The notes beneath the pieces are model-generated. The model made no database searches. It saw only the letters and a list, made by a program, of their open reading frames with translations, and was not told where the DNA came from. The translations under genes were made by a program, and so were the position numbers. A DNA stretch of 64,000 nucleotides from NCBI RefSeq assembly GCF_014138285.1, contig NZ_JACGXN010000001.1, positions 124,001 through 188,000 of the forward strand, written 5' to 3'. Each line of letters starts with the position of its first letter. The stretch's first letter is position 1. Below are positions 16,898 through 25,714 of this stretch, one piece after another. Origin of the DNA: Phyllobacterium myrsinacearum (GTDB lineage Bacteria; Pseudomonadota; Alphaproteobacteria; Rhizobiales; Rhizobiaceae).

Positions 16898-17950
16898 TCA
16901 CATGAGGCGGTGGCCGTCAGCTGCTGAAAAGATATGGAGTTTATCTGTTGTTAGCCGGACGTGAAAAATTGACCCGGGTCGTAGAGGCAACCGCTCTCTA
17001 AAAAGACCATGAATCAACGTCTGGCCAAGCATCATGGAAATCTGGGTTTCATGTCCCATTGGCTCCACAAGGGTGACCAGTGTTGCAATGCCGCTTTCTT
17101 CCGCCACAAGATGTTCCGGCCTGACTCCAAGAACCACATCCTGCCCGACGTGTTCCTGCGCAGAGCGGGGAAGAGGTATTACCACGTCCGACGTTACCAG
17201 ACCTTCCGCACGTATTTTACCCGGAATGAAATTCATTGCCGGTGATCCGATGAAGCCCGCGACGAACTGGTTGGCCGGCCGATCGTATAGTTCAAGCGGC
17301 GTACCCGCCTGCTCGATGCGCCCGCCGTTCAGCACGACGATCTTGTCTGCCATTGTCATGGCCTCAATCTGGTCATGCGTGACATAGATCATCGTCGTCT
17401 TGAGCTTCTCGTGCAGTGCCTTGATCTCCCCCCGCATGACAACTCTCAATTTCGCATCGAGGTTCGAGAGTGGTTCGTCAAAAAGGAAGACCTGCGGGCT
17501 GCGAACAATCGCCCGTCCCATGGCAACACGCTGGCGTTGGCCGCCGGAAAGCTGGCGCGGATACCGGTCAAGCAACGGTGTGAGACCGAGTATACCTGCC
17601 GCCCAATGAACGCGTTCCGCTATTTCGGATTTACTGCCGCCCCGATGCTCCAACGAAAAACCCATGTTGGTCGCAACGGTCATATGCGGATAAAGCGCGT
17701 AGTTCTGGAAAACCATGGCGATGTCCCTGTCCTTCGGGTCGAGGTTGTTGACCACCTTCCCGCCTATGGAGATTTCACCGCCCGTGATGGTTTCCAGCCC
17801 AGCCACCATGCGCAAGAGGGTCGATTTCCCGCAGCCGGATGGGCCCACAAGAACGACGAATTGACCATCCTCTATGTCAAGGTCGACTCCATGGATCACA
17901 TTGACGTTGCCATACGCCTTGCGGGTGTTTGTGAGAGTAACTTCAGCCAT
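16898..17950 (-). CDS. Carbohydrate ABC importer, ATP-binding subunit (UgpC/MalK type)
   Basis: The 350-residue ATPase has Walker [10 protein letters not shown] near residue 38, Q-loop, the signature [14 protein letters not shown] near 134, Walker [14 protein letters not shown] and a C-terminal regulatory OB-type domain from about 235. This is the MalK/UgpC/MsmK type that powers sugar and glycerophosphate importers. It is the last gene of the minus-strand catabolic operon and follows the permease by 17 bases. Confidence 0.93.
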   Translation of the reverse strand: MAEVTLTNTRKAYGNVNVIHGVDLDIEDGQFVVLVGPSGCGKSTLLRMVAGLETITGGEISIGGKVVNNLDPKDRDIAMVFQNYALYPHMTVATNMGFSLEHRGGSKSEIAERVHWAAGILGLTPLLDRYPRQLSGGQRQRVAMGRAIVRSPQVFLFDEPLSNLDAKLRVVMRGEIKALHEKLKTTMIYVTHDQIEAMTMADKIVVLNGGRIEQAGTPLELYDRPANQFVAGFIGSPAMNFIPGKIRAEGLVTSDVVIPLPRSAQEHVGQDVVLGVRPEHLVAEESGIATLVTLVEPMGHETQISMMLGQTLIHGLFRERLPLRPGSIFHVRLTTDKLHIFSAADGHRLM

Positions 17951-17967
17951 AAGAATTTGATCCGTTT

Positions 17968-18810
17968 TCAGCCCTTGAGGCCGGTATGCGCGAGGCCTTC
18001 AACAAAGTGCTTCTGCGCGATGATGAAAACAATGAGGACGGGAAGTGCAGTCAATGTTGCCGCTGCCAGCTGGATGTTCCACATTGGCCCGCCATAGGCA
18101 TCGGTAAATTGCGTGAGTGCCTGAGGCAGCGTGAACTTGTCGGCGCTGGACAAAAACACAATGGGCTCCAGATAGAGGTTCCAACTGTGCAGGAACGTAA
18201 ATATCGCAACCGACGCGAGTGCAGGACGGGCGAGCGGCAATGCAATGCGGGTGAATATCTTGAAACGGCTCAGGCCATCAACGCGGGCCGCCTCCTCCAA
18301 TTCCACCGGAAGCGAGATAAAGAACTGACGCATTACGAAGGTGGCGAATACGCTCGGCGCGCCGAAAATGGGCACCAGGATCAGTGGCCAATGCGTATTG
18401 ACCATACCCAGCTTCAGGAACAGCTGAAACAACGGCACAATCGTCACTTCCGACGGAATCAAAAGACCCAGCAGCACAACCATGAAAATGGCATTGGCAA
18501 AGGGAAAGCGGATCCGGGCGAAGGCGTAACCAGCCATGGATGATATGCCCATCGTCCCGGCGGTGACGACCGCAGCAATGTAGGCTGAATTCCAATATTG
18601 CTTTGCAAATGGCTGAAGTGTGAAGACCTGGCCATAGGTGGTGAAATCAAATGAACGCGGTATCAGCTGCGGTGGAAAAGCAAAGATATCACTCACGGGT
18701 TTGAATGATGAGGTCACCATCCACCAAGTGGGAAATACAAAGGGGATCAGCAGGACGCACATCGTCCCATAAACCAGAACCTTCGCGCGGGGAGACAACT
18801 CAGTTTTCAT
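17968..18810 (-). CDS. Carbohydrate ABC importer, permease (MalG/UgpE type)
   Basis: This is a 280-residue membrane protein with about six segments and the permease loop [26 protein letters not shown] near residue 185. The MalG/UgpE-type C-terminal end LAHTGLKG is recognisable. It overlaps the upstream permease gene by 11 bases (18800-18810), consistent with coupled translation. The sugar transported is unknown. Confidence 0.92.
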   Translation of the reverse strand: MKTELSPRAKVLVYGTMCVLLIPFVFPTWWMVTSSFKPVSDIFAFPPQLIPRSFDFTTYGQVFTLQPFAKQYWNSAYIAAVVTAGTMGISSMAGYAFARIRFPFANAIFMVVLLGLLIPSEVTIVPLFQLFLKLGMVNTHWPLILVPIFGAPSVFATFVMRQFFISLPVELEEAARVDGLSRFKIFTRIALPLARPALASVAIFTFLHSWNLYLEPIVFLSSADKFTLPQALTQFTDAYGGPMWNIQLAAATLTALPVLIVFIIAQKHFVEGLAHTGLKG

Positions 18811-19705
18811 AGAAAACGATCCTCTTGCGCAATTGCCATTGGGCGAAAGTGAGACATGCCACGATAACGAAAAGCAAAATCGACAATGTCGAGCCGTAAC
18901 CGAAAAAGTGAAACTGGAATGCCTGTTGATAGAGATAATAGACCAATACTGTCGTCGAGACGCCGGGCCCGCCTTGGGTAAGAACCGCGATTTGCGCGAA
19001 CACCTGTAAGGAACCTACGATTGTAATGATTGAGGTCAGCAGTATGGTCGGGCTGATCATCGGCAGCGTGATGCGGCGAAACTGCTTGAAAGGCGGCGCG
19101 CCATCAATGCGCGCAGCTTCGTAGAGTTCGTTGGGTACGCTCTGCAATGCCGCAAGAAAAAGGATCATGTTGAGCCCGACATTCTTGAAGACCTGAACAA
19201 CAATGACCGAGATCATTGCTGTAACGGGTTCCCGCAGCCAGTTTGGGCCCTCTATTCCAAGGAACAGAAGCATTCCGTTGATGCCTCCATTTTTCTGCAG
19301 CAGGAATCCCCAGACGATCGTCCAGGCCACCAGAGAGACGACAACCGGTGAGAAGAACAGCGTGCGGAAAACCGCAATCCCTCTTAGCTTCTGGTTGAGA
19401 AGTACGGCAAGCAGAAGCGCAAGGCTCATGTTGAGGACGACCAGCCCAAGCGAGAAGAGTGCTGTGGAACCCAGAACAGCTGGCAGCGAAGGATCTTCCA
19501 AAAGCATCCTGTAGTTCTGCGCACCGGTATAATTAAATGTATTGGCAAGCACATTCCATTCATGCAGCGAGTACCAAAACACGAGGCAAAGCGGCAAAAG
19601 TACAAATGTGACGATGCCGGCGAGTTGAGGTGCGATGAACAGATATCCGGCCGCGCTGTCCCGGCGGGCTATCGTCCAAAACTGAGTTTTATGCCCGGCG
19701 CTCAT
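18800..19705 (-). CDS. Carbohydrate ABC importer, permease (MalF/UgpA type)
   Basis: This 301-residue permease has six membrane segments and the EAA loop YEAARIDGAPPFKQFRRITLPMISP near residue 215. The N-terminal GYLFIAPQLAGIVTFVLLPL is characteristic of UgpA-type subunits. It pairs with the downstream MalG-type permease to form the membrane channel. It follows the solute-binding protein by 9 bases. Confidence 0.92.
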   Translation of the reverse strand: MSAGHKTQFWTIARRDSAAGYLFIAPQLAGIVTFVLLPLCLVFWYSLHEWNVLANTFNYTGAQNYRMLLEDPSLPAVLGSTALFSLGLVVLNMSLALLLAVLLNQKLRGIAVFRTLFFSPVVVSLVAWTIVWGFLLQKNGGINGMLLFLGIEGPNWLREPVTAMISVIVVQVFKNVGLNMILFLAALQSVPNELYEAARIDGAPPFKQFRRITLPMISPTILLTSIITIVGSLQVFAQIAVLTQGGPGVSTTVLVYYLYQQAFQFHFFGYGSTLSILLFVIVACLTFAQWQLRKRIVFYEN

Positions 19706-19714
19706 GGCAGTGGC

Positions 19715-20986
19715 CTAACGCTTGAGAAGCGGACTTATCTGCCCGCAAATTTTCTGTGTTGCATTTGCGATGTCAGCGTTCGGCGTCCAAACGGCATCCA
19801 GCCCGGCCCGAACCATTTGCTGGATCTGTGCGAAACCAGTGTGCCCAGGAATTACCTTTCCATTGGATATTCCTGCGATGACCACCTTTTCCAATTGCTC
19901 CTGTGAGAGAAGCGGGTTGGTTTTCTTCAGCGTCTCGGCATTGAGCAAGGATTTGCGTGCGGAGGGAAAGAATTGCGCCAGCTTCGCGGAGTTTTCGGGA
20001 TTCGTCATGTAGCCGACGAATTCCGCCGCTACATCGGCATGAGGGCTTGACTGCATGACGCCGATACCCGCCTGCCCGATCAAGGCATATTCCCCGGCGG
20101 GCCCTTTGGGCAAAGGCACCAGATCCCATTCGAAACCATTTTGTTTCGGCAGCAGCGATGCCCGGCTGATCTGCGTGATCGTCATCGCCGCATTTCCGGC
20201 AAAGAAGTCAACATTTTCACCGGGCCCCGGCATGGCTTTGTTCTTGAAGATGGCGTCATGAATGAAAGACAATGCATCCGTCATCGGCTTATCGCCAATG
20301 GTACAGTTTTTTCCGTCCTCGCTCCACGGCGAAGCGCCAAAGCCATTCCATATCGCCGCCAGGTTTTGCCAATTCTGGTAGTTGAAATCCCGGATTATCA
20401 GGCCGCCCTTCCCGGTCCGACCAACAGTCGAAGCTGTCTCAATAGCCTTATCCCACGTCCACTCGCCCGCCTTGATCAATTCGTCAGGCGTTTTTGCCCC
20501 GGCCTTGCGGATCAGATCGTTGTTGGCGAACACTGCAAAGGGCGATGTCGAAAACGGATAGGCATAGAGGGTTCCGCCTTTAGACCAACGTTCAGTAGCC
20601 CCAGGACTAACCTCTGCAAGATTGTAACCCTGAATGGCGTTGAGCTTATCTCCCAGAGGGTAAAGCGCACCTGAATTGACGAAATCATAGGCCGTCGTTT
20701 CGAAAATCCACGCCATATCAGGTGCGTTGCCACCGGCAATCTGCGTCGTTAAGGCCGTGGTATAGGTGTCGAACGGCAGCGATTCATAGGTGACTGTTAC
20801 GTTTGGATGGCTCTGTTTGAAACCTGCAGCCATATCGTTGAAAAGCTTCAGATGCGCTTCATTGGCGCTCCAGATTGTCATGCGCAGATTGACGGCCTCC
20901 TGCGCCGACGCGGTTCCGATAGCGGCAAGCGAAAGACCAACCGCGAGCGCGGCTGCGAATGCCTTGAGATTGATACGGTTCGACAT
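19715..20986 (-). CDS. Carbohydrate ABC importer, solute-binding protein (family 1)
   Basis: This 423-residue periplasmic protein has a Sec signal peptide (residues 1-28, ending ASA). The mature protein has NLRMTIWSANEAHLKLF, NVTVTYESLPFDTYTTAL and GNAPDMAWIFE, typical of family 1 extracellular sugar-binding proteins such as MalE/UgpB relatives. GGAGG precedes the ATG. The ligand is probably an oligosaccharide or a sugar derivative, given its LacI control and FAD oxidoreductase neighbour. Confidence 0.93.
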   Translation of the reverse strand: MSNRINLKAFAAALAVGLSLAAIGTASAQEAVNLRMTIWSANEAHLKLFNDMAAGFKQSHPNVTVTYESLPFDTYTTALTTQIAGGNAPDMAWIFETTAYDFVNSGALYPLGDKLNAIQGYNLAEVSPGATERWSKGGTLYAYPFSTSPFAVFANNDLIRKAGAKTPDELIKAGEWTWDKAIETASTVGRTGKGGLIIRDFNYQNWQNLAAIWNGFGASPWSEDGKNCTIGDKPMTDALSFIHDAIFKNKAMPGPGENVDFFAGNAAMTITQISRASLLPKQNGFEWDLVPLPKGPAGEYALIGQAGIGVMQSSPHADVAAEFVGYMTNPENSAKLAQFFPSARKSLLNAETLKKTNPLLSQEQLEKVVIAGISNGKVIPGHTGFAQIQQMVRAGLDAVWTPNADIANATQKICGQISPLLKR

Positions 20987-21007
20987 GTTTCCCTCCTCCG
21001 TTTTTTG

Positions 21008-22624
21008 TTAGTATGCGCGTATGTCCGGCCAGCGTATTTCGACCCCCTCCCGGGATAGCAGTGACTGAAAGTCGGCAAGATGTCCGTCGTCTCCCTGCAC
21101 CTGATGTGGTGTCAGGTTGCGATTCAGGCAGTGAGCCGCAAGCATTCCGGCCACTTCGCCGATATTCCATTCGACCGGATGCAAGCGGTAGCAGCCATTG
21201 GTGATATGGGTTGTTCCGATGTTCTTTCCCGCGGGCAGAATGTTTTTCATGCGTTGCGGGAGGAGCGCCCCCAGCGGAATTTCAAATGGGCAGGACGGCA
21301 CATCAATGTAATTGTCGCCACCGGTCGAAGGGTGAAGGTCAATGCGGTACATTCCAATGCCGATGCTGTCGCGATAATGGACAGCTCCCTTATCACCGCG
21401 CACGGAAAAAGAGAGATCCTGCTCGACGATCCGCGTCACAGGTTTGATCCGGCGGCTTTCCCTGATGTAGGGAGCCATGGCAAGCCCATGGTCGGTGCCC
21501 GTGACGTCGCCGCGCAGGCGAAGGCCGGGGAAACCCGTGCCGCCGTCAGCGCGCGGCGCTTCCGTCTGAAGCCAATAGAAAACCGAATAGGACAGCTCGA
21601 CGGCGGCCTTCAGGTGACGCGCCTTTTCCTCTTCTGACACATCAATGATCGAGCCTTCCAGATAATCGATCATCGGCCAGTTCACGAGACATATGTCCGA
21701 CTGATAGCTGCCCGGTAGAAAATTACGGCGGGCGGCAATCCGACGGAAAGTCCAGAGATTTTCATCCCCCCCGCCTTTGCGCTGGTCCGCGTCGACAAGG
21801 AGAGGATCGTCGTCAGGATTGGGCGTGAAACTGCGTTCGGTGATTTCCAGTGTACGCGGATGCGGTGCCTTGAACCCGAGCAAAGGCGCACCCCAGAAGT
21901 CCGGCTGATAGGCTCGCCAGAATTCATAATTCTCCGGCTTGTCTATCGTGTGATCACCATCGACGTGATCGATGGCAAAGCAAATCGACACCGCCTGAAC
22001 ATTGTCGGGCTGAACCTGGCTGGACGCACTGGGTTCACCCGTATCGTCCTGGCTTTCAAAACCGGTGACATATTCGGTTCCTGCCAATGGCAAGACATCG
22101 CCTAGCTCGGTGGCATCGATGATATAATCAGCGGATACAGTCAGATCCACGCCGCTGTCGCGATGCCGTAGCGTAACCGAGCGAACAATGTCCCCATCCA
22201 TGCTGGCAAGGACTGGCCGATAGGGCTGCAAAACCGTCAGCTTTCCGCCGCCCCGATAGGGCAGAAGCATGGCTTCGAGAACCGCGAGCCCAACACGGGG
22301 CTCGGCGCACAAACGACTGACCCAGCCGGCCCCCGGATTGAGATCGTGCCATGCTCGGCTGGCGTCGGTAAGGGGATAGTGATGACGATAATACTGGCGG
22401 ATGCCGTTGCGCAACTGTCTGTAGGATCGCGTGGTTCCGAACTGCTCCACCCAACTGTGCTCATCCGGAGGTACCGCCTGACTGGTAAGCTGCCCGCCGA
22501 TCCAGTCAAACTCCTCGCTCATGACCACGGTACGCCCGGCCCTCAAAGCACCAAGTGCCGCAGCAACGCCGCCCACCCCGCCACCGACAACCAATATATC
22601 CGCTTGCAATTCTCTCATGCTCAT
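21008..22624 (-). CDS. FAD-dependent oxidoreductase (FAD_oxidored/PF12831 type)
   Basis: This is a 538-residue protein with the dinucleotide-binding motif VVGGGVGGVAAALGALRAG near residues 14-32. SADYIIDATELGDVLPLAG near 165 and the C-terminal GAVHYRDSIGIGMYR segment also fit the group. This family is often found beside carbohydrate ABC transporters and is thought to oxidise sugars or sugar-derived compounds, but few members are characterised. The ATG at 22624 is chosen with CGGAA upstream. A TTG one codon earlier is also in frame. The 10-base gap to the LacI gene makes a shared transcript likely. Confidence 0.85.
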   Translation of the reverse strand: MSMRELQADILVVGGGVGGVAAALGALRAGRTVVMSEEFDWIGGQLTSQAVPPDEHSWVEQFGTTRSYRQLRNGIRQYYRHHYPLTDASRAWHDLNPGAGWVSRLCAEPRVGLAVLEAMLLPYRGGGKLTVLQPYRPVLASMDGDIVRSVTLRHRDSGVDLTVSADYIIDATELGDVLPLAGTEYVTGFESQDDTGEPSASSQVQPDNVQAVSICFAIDHVDGDHTIDKPENYEFWRAYQPDFWGAPLLGFKAPHPRTLEITERSFTPNPDDDPLLVDADQRKGGGDENLWTFRRIAARRNFLPGSYQSDICLVNWPMIDYLEGSIIDVSEEEKARHLKAAVELSYSVFYWLQTEAPRADGGTGFPGLRLRGDVTGTDHGLAMAPYIRESRRIKPVTRIVEQDLSFSVRGDKGAVHYRDSIGIGMYRIDLHPSTGGDNYIDVPSCPFEIPLGALLPQRMKNILPAGKNIGTTHITNGCYRLHPVEWNIGEVAGMLAAHCLNRNLTPHQVQGDDGHLADFQSLLSREGVEIRWPDIRAY

Positions 22625-22634
22625 CAATTCCGTC

Positions 22635-23666
22635 TCATTTTACAGGGCCAAGGGTTTCACCCTCGACAGGTTCGCACGGCAGCAATATCTGCTGCACGGG
22701 TTCGGAAGCCTCGATCCGGCGAATGAGCATTGCAGTTGCCTGCCGGCCCATTTCTTCCCGAGGAATATTGAAAGAGGCGAACTGGATCGCGGTCTCTTGC
22801 GGGCGAATGTGCCGACCGAGAACAACAAAAGACAAATCCGCCGGGATCGCCAAACCACGCTGGCGCGCTACTGCTTCAACCTTGATGGCATCGGCAAGCT
22901 CGTTGAAGAATACGGCCGTGCTGCCACTGGCGAGCAACGCGTCCAATGTATCGGCAGGCGGCTGGCCAACCGCAGAAATATGCAGCGCGAGCTGCGCATC
23001 ACCGCCAAGCGATTGCGAAAAGCCTTTCCAGCGGTCGGAAACTGACTCTGCCGGACCTTCAGGGCCCACGTAGGCCAAACGACTGTGACCCAGCGACAGA
23101 GCTTTTTCCACCAGAGCCTTCGTCCCACCGGCGTAGTCACCGCCGACATAAGGTACCTTTCCTCCGGCATTTTCACGCCGGCCAATGGCGACAAACGGAT
23201 AATCGCCGCCGACGAGCCGTTTCAGTTCGGCACGATTGAACTGACGGCCGAGAACAAGGCAGCCGTCGGCAAGCCGCAGCCGATTGCCATCATTGAAGAT
23301 CTTGCGCTTCTCACCAATGCCGGCACTCGTAAGGAGCAGCAGGTCATAGTTTTGCCGCTGCGCCTCCTCCTCGATACCCAGAAGGAACGGAGCAAAAAAG
23401 TCCGCTTGAGCGCTCGGGAAAGCCGGCTCGTAAGTGAAGACGCCAAGAATGCGGTTCAGGCCCTTTGCCATACTCCGGGCGATGGGGTCGGCGACATACC
23501 CGGTATCATGGATAATTTTCAAGATACGCGCGCGCGTATCATCAGGAATACGATTGAGCGCCGCATGCGCATCATTAAGCACGAGCGAAACCGTGGCCTG
23601 ACTGACGCCTGCAAGCTGGGCAATGTGTTTTTGTGTCAAACGCTTCGGCAAATCATCATTCCCCAA
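22635..23666 (-). CDS. LacI family transcriptional repressor
   Basis: This 343-residue regulator has the LacI helix-turn-helix LTQKHIAQLAGVSQATVSLVLND (about residues 10-32) and hinge helix, followed by a periplasmic-binding-protein-like domain (RILGVFTYEPAF...). No ATG start is present; the longest form starts with TTG at 23666, and a TTG at 23651 has a better-spaced GGGGA ribosome site. It is the first gene of the operon and sits directly downstream of a tandem palindrome that is probably its own operator, implying autoregulation and substrate-induced release. Confidence 0.9.
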   Translation of the reverse strand: MGNDDLPKRLTQKHIAQLAGVSQATVSLVLNDAHAALNRIPDDTRARILKIIHDTGYVADPIARSMAKGLNRILGVFTYEPAFPSAQADFFAPFLLGIEEEAQRQNYDLLLLTSAGIGEKRKIFNDGNRLRLADGCLVLGRQFNRAELKRLVGGDYPFVAIGRRENAGGKVPYVGGDYAGGTKALVEKALSLGHSRLAYVGPEGPAESVSDRWKGFSQSLGGDAQLALHISAVGQPPADTLDALLASGSTAVFFNELADAIKVEAVARQRGLAIPADLSFVVLGRHIRPQETAIQFASFNIPREEMGRQATAMLIRRIEASEPVQQILLPCEPVEGETLGPVK

Positions 23667-23672
23667 GGATTC

Positions 23673-23706
23673 TGCTAATACGCATTAGCAGTTATACGCA
23701 TTAGCA
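23673..23706. promoter_or_regulatory. Tandem palindromic operator, probable LacI-type site
   Basis: A near-perfect 18-bp palindrome, TGCTAATACGCATTAGCA, lies at 23673-23690. A partial second copy at 23689-23706 repeats TACGCATTAGCA exactly, offset by 16 bp. The central CG and flanking half-sites look like LacI-family operators. It lies 7 bases upstream of the repressor gene start and would govern the whole operon. Confidence 0.75.
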
Positions 23707-23983
23707 TTTTTATCGCCTTTCTTGTCAATGGTTTATTTCAAGGATTTTCTTGGAGTGAAACAATGTCAGGTGCTGGCGCCACAACATGAGGAAGCGGTCA
23801 ATCGCACTGTCCCCATATTTACGGCTCTCAGGATTCACGGCCTTTGCCGTACAGTGAGCCGCGATATTTCCACACGATACTGGTGCGACAAGTCTGCGCC
23901 CGCAATACAACGAAGCCATTACTATCGCCGTGTTGTTTGTCCTATCTGGCGGATGGCCAAAACGCGCAGTGGAGTAAACACCC
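23707..23983. other. Intergenic stretch with no gene seen
   Basis: This gap lies between the head of the LacI operon and the end of the AtuA operon. Short frames exist but none is convincing, and no hairpin terminator was found for the AtuA operon end. Confidence 0.4.
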
Positions 23984-24325
23984 TCACTGTTCGGAGTGTT
24001 GCGCCGACCCGTCGGACAGGGGGATCAGAATCTCGAGATCAAGCAGCGCTGAACTCAGGCTTTTACCGTGTGCGTCAAGTGCGAGCGACCGGGTAACGCC
24101 TCCTCCCAACGCCTGCTCCAAGACGAAATTAAGCGCGCTTATCTTGGGCAGTTCAAAGCGAGTGACCTTTCCCTCCACTATTCCTGCGAAATGTTTCCGC
24201 ACCGCATCGGACGTCACATGTTGCAACAACAGGCCATAATGTTTCGGATCGTAAGCGATGACCGAGATGTTGGATGTGTTGCCCTTATCTCCGGTCCGCG
24301 AATGTGCGATCTCGCGCAATCTCAT
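23984..24325 (-). CDS. AtuA C-terminal-domain-like protein
   Basis: The 113-residue protein from ATG 24325 begins MRLREIAHSRTGDKGNTSNIS, the segment that forms the C-terminal ferredoxin-like domain in fused AtuA proteins. A GTG at 24337 that overlaps the AtuA stop (GTGA) is a second possible start. It continues through YGLLLQHVTSDAVRKHF and LNFVLEQALGGGVTRSLALD. Here the domain is encoded as a separate gene, immediately downstream of the main AtuA gene. It probably acts as a subunit with it. Confidence 0.8.
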   Translation of the reverse strand: MRLREIAHSRTGDKGNTSNISVIAYDPKHYGLLLQHVTSDAVRKHFAGIVEGKVTRFELPKISALNFVLEQALGGGVTRSLALDAHGKSLSSALLDLEILIPLSDGSAQHSEQ

Positions 24326-24333
24326 TGTTGCTC

Positions 24334-25671
24334 TCACACTTCAAGGAATTGAATTGCAGAATTAGCCAGCTCCTGAGGGAGCAGTACGGAGGCCACGGCA
24401 ATCACTTCTCTTGCCGACTTAAATGCGCCGCCGCCGCCAGCCGGTCCGTTTGTATAGAGACTCTCAACTTCGTTGCTGATCCGCACTGCTTCATCAAGGC
24501 TTTCGGTGCGCCCGGCCACACGGGCGCGAACTTCGTACGGACCGCCGCCAATCGGCGATGCCGCCCCATGCAATGAATTTACTCCGATCAAGTCAAACCG
24601 AACTTCGCTTGTCTTGGCCCCCGTTATTTCCAAACGCTCCCGGACGATCTCCAGGGCGAGACTTGCACGTTCCAAAGCACCGGGCCCAGCGTAGGAAATC
24701 TGACCTTCACCGATATAGCTGTCCAAATATCCGATCGAGACCTTCAACTTCCCGGTCTTTGGCTTTCCACCACCGCCCTGCATACGAACACGATCAGGAC
24801 CAGCCTGCGTGACCGTTACTTGCGAAAAATCCGCAACCACATCGGGTTGAATGTATTCGGCCGGATCGTGAACTTCATAGAGCAACTGCTCTTTGCATGT
24901 CGCTTCAGTAACAGCGCCTCCCGAACCAGCTACCTTGGTGATAACGACATTGCCATCCTCGCTTACCTCGCCAATCGGAAATCCCAAGCGAGCCAGATTT
25001 TTGATATTCTTGTAACCAGGATCAGCAAAGTAGCCTCCCGTAATCTGACCAGCGCACTCGAGTAAGTGTCCAACAAGCGCAGCTTTCCCCAGCCGCTCCC
25101 AGTCATCCATTGCCCAGCCGAACTCATGGATGAGTGGCGCCATGAAAAGTGCGGGGTCGCCTACACGACCCGTGATGACGACATCGGCACCCCCGGCCAA
25201 TGCTTGCACAATGGGTCCTGCACCAAGATAGGCATTTGCCGATATTACGCGTGCACCAAGATCCTGGACACGGCCATCGATTTCCAGAAACGGGAAATCC
25301 CCGCGTCTGCAGACGTCCAGCACGTCATCACCGGTAACGGCTGCTATCCGCAAACCCTTGATCCCCAGTTGTTTGGCTACATCTGCCGTCTTCTCCGCTG
25401 CAGCAACGGGATTCGCTGCGCCCATATTGGTAATGATCTTGATGCCGCGAGCCTTGCAGATTGCGAGGACGGCATGCATGCGTTGTTCCAAAAAGGGATC
25501 ATATCCGGCTGACGGGTCCATCATCTTTTGATGTTGGGCAAGGGCGATCGTGCGCTCGGCAAGACACTCAAATCCAAGGTATTGAATGTCCCCCTTTTCC
25601 ACAAGTTCGATCGCCGGTTCAATGCGATCGCCCGAATATCCCGCTCCGGAGCCAATTCTGATGGTCTTCAA
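24334..25671 (-). CDS. AtuA family protein (DUF1446)
   Basis: This is a 445-residue protein with the family N-terminus IRIGSGAGYSGDRIEPA and signatures AQHQKMMDPSAGYDPFLEQRM near residue 47, NMGAANP near 82 and VITGRVGDPALFMAPLIHEFGW near 165. AtuA is required for acyclic terpene (citronellol/geraniol) use in Pseudomonas, but the reaction is not well defined and most members sit in other contexts. The start is a TTG at 25671 with TTGGAG upstream. No other atu genes (carboxylase, lyase) are visible nearby, so terpene use is not supported here. Confidence 0.85.
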   Translation of the reverse strand: MKTIRIGSGAGYSGDRIEPAIELVEKGDIQYLGFECLAERTIALAQHQKMMDPSAGYDPFLEQRMHAVLAICKARGIKIITNMGAANPVAAAEKTADVAKQLGIKGLRIAAVTGDDVLDVCRRGDFPFLEIDGRVQDLGARVISANAYLGAGPIVQALAGGADVVITGRVGDPALFMAPLIHEFGWAMDDWERLGKAALVGHLLECAGQITGGYFADPGYKNIKNLARLGFPIGEVSEDGNVVITKVAGSGGAVTEATCKEQLLYEVHDPAEYIQPDVVADFSQVTVTQAGPDRVRMQGGGGKPKTGKLKVSIGYLDSYIGEGQISYAGPGALERASLALEIVRERLEITGAKTSEVRFDLIGVNSLHGAASPIGGGPYEVRARVAGRTESLDEAVRISNEVESLYTNGPAGGGGAFKSAREVIAVASVLLPQELANSAIQFLEV

Positions 25672-25714
25672 TACACAGACTCCAAGTTTTCCGGACCAAA
25701 ACGACAGTCAACGC

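Noticed and set aside
23725-23919. A 64-codon minus-strand frame upstream of the LacI gene
   Set aside because: No ribosome site and no resemblance to known proteins; it lies in the promoter gap.
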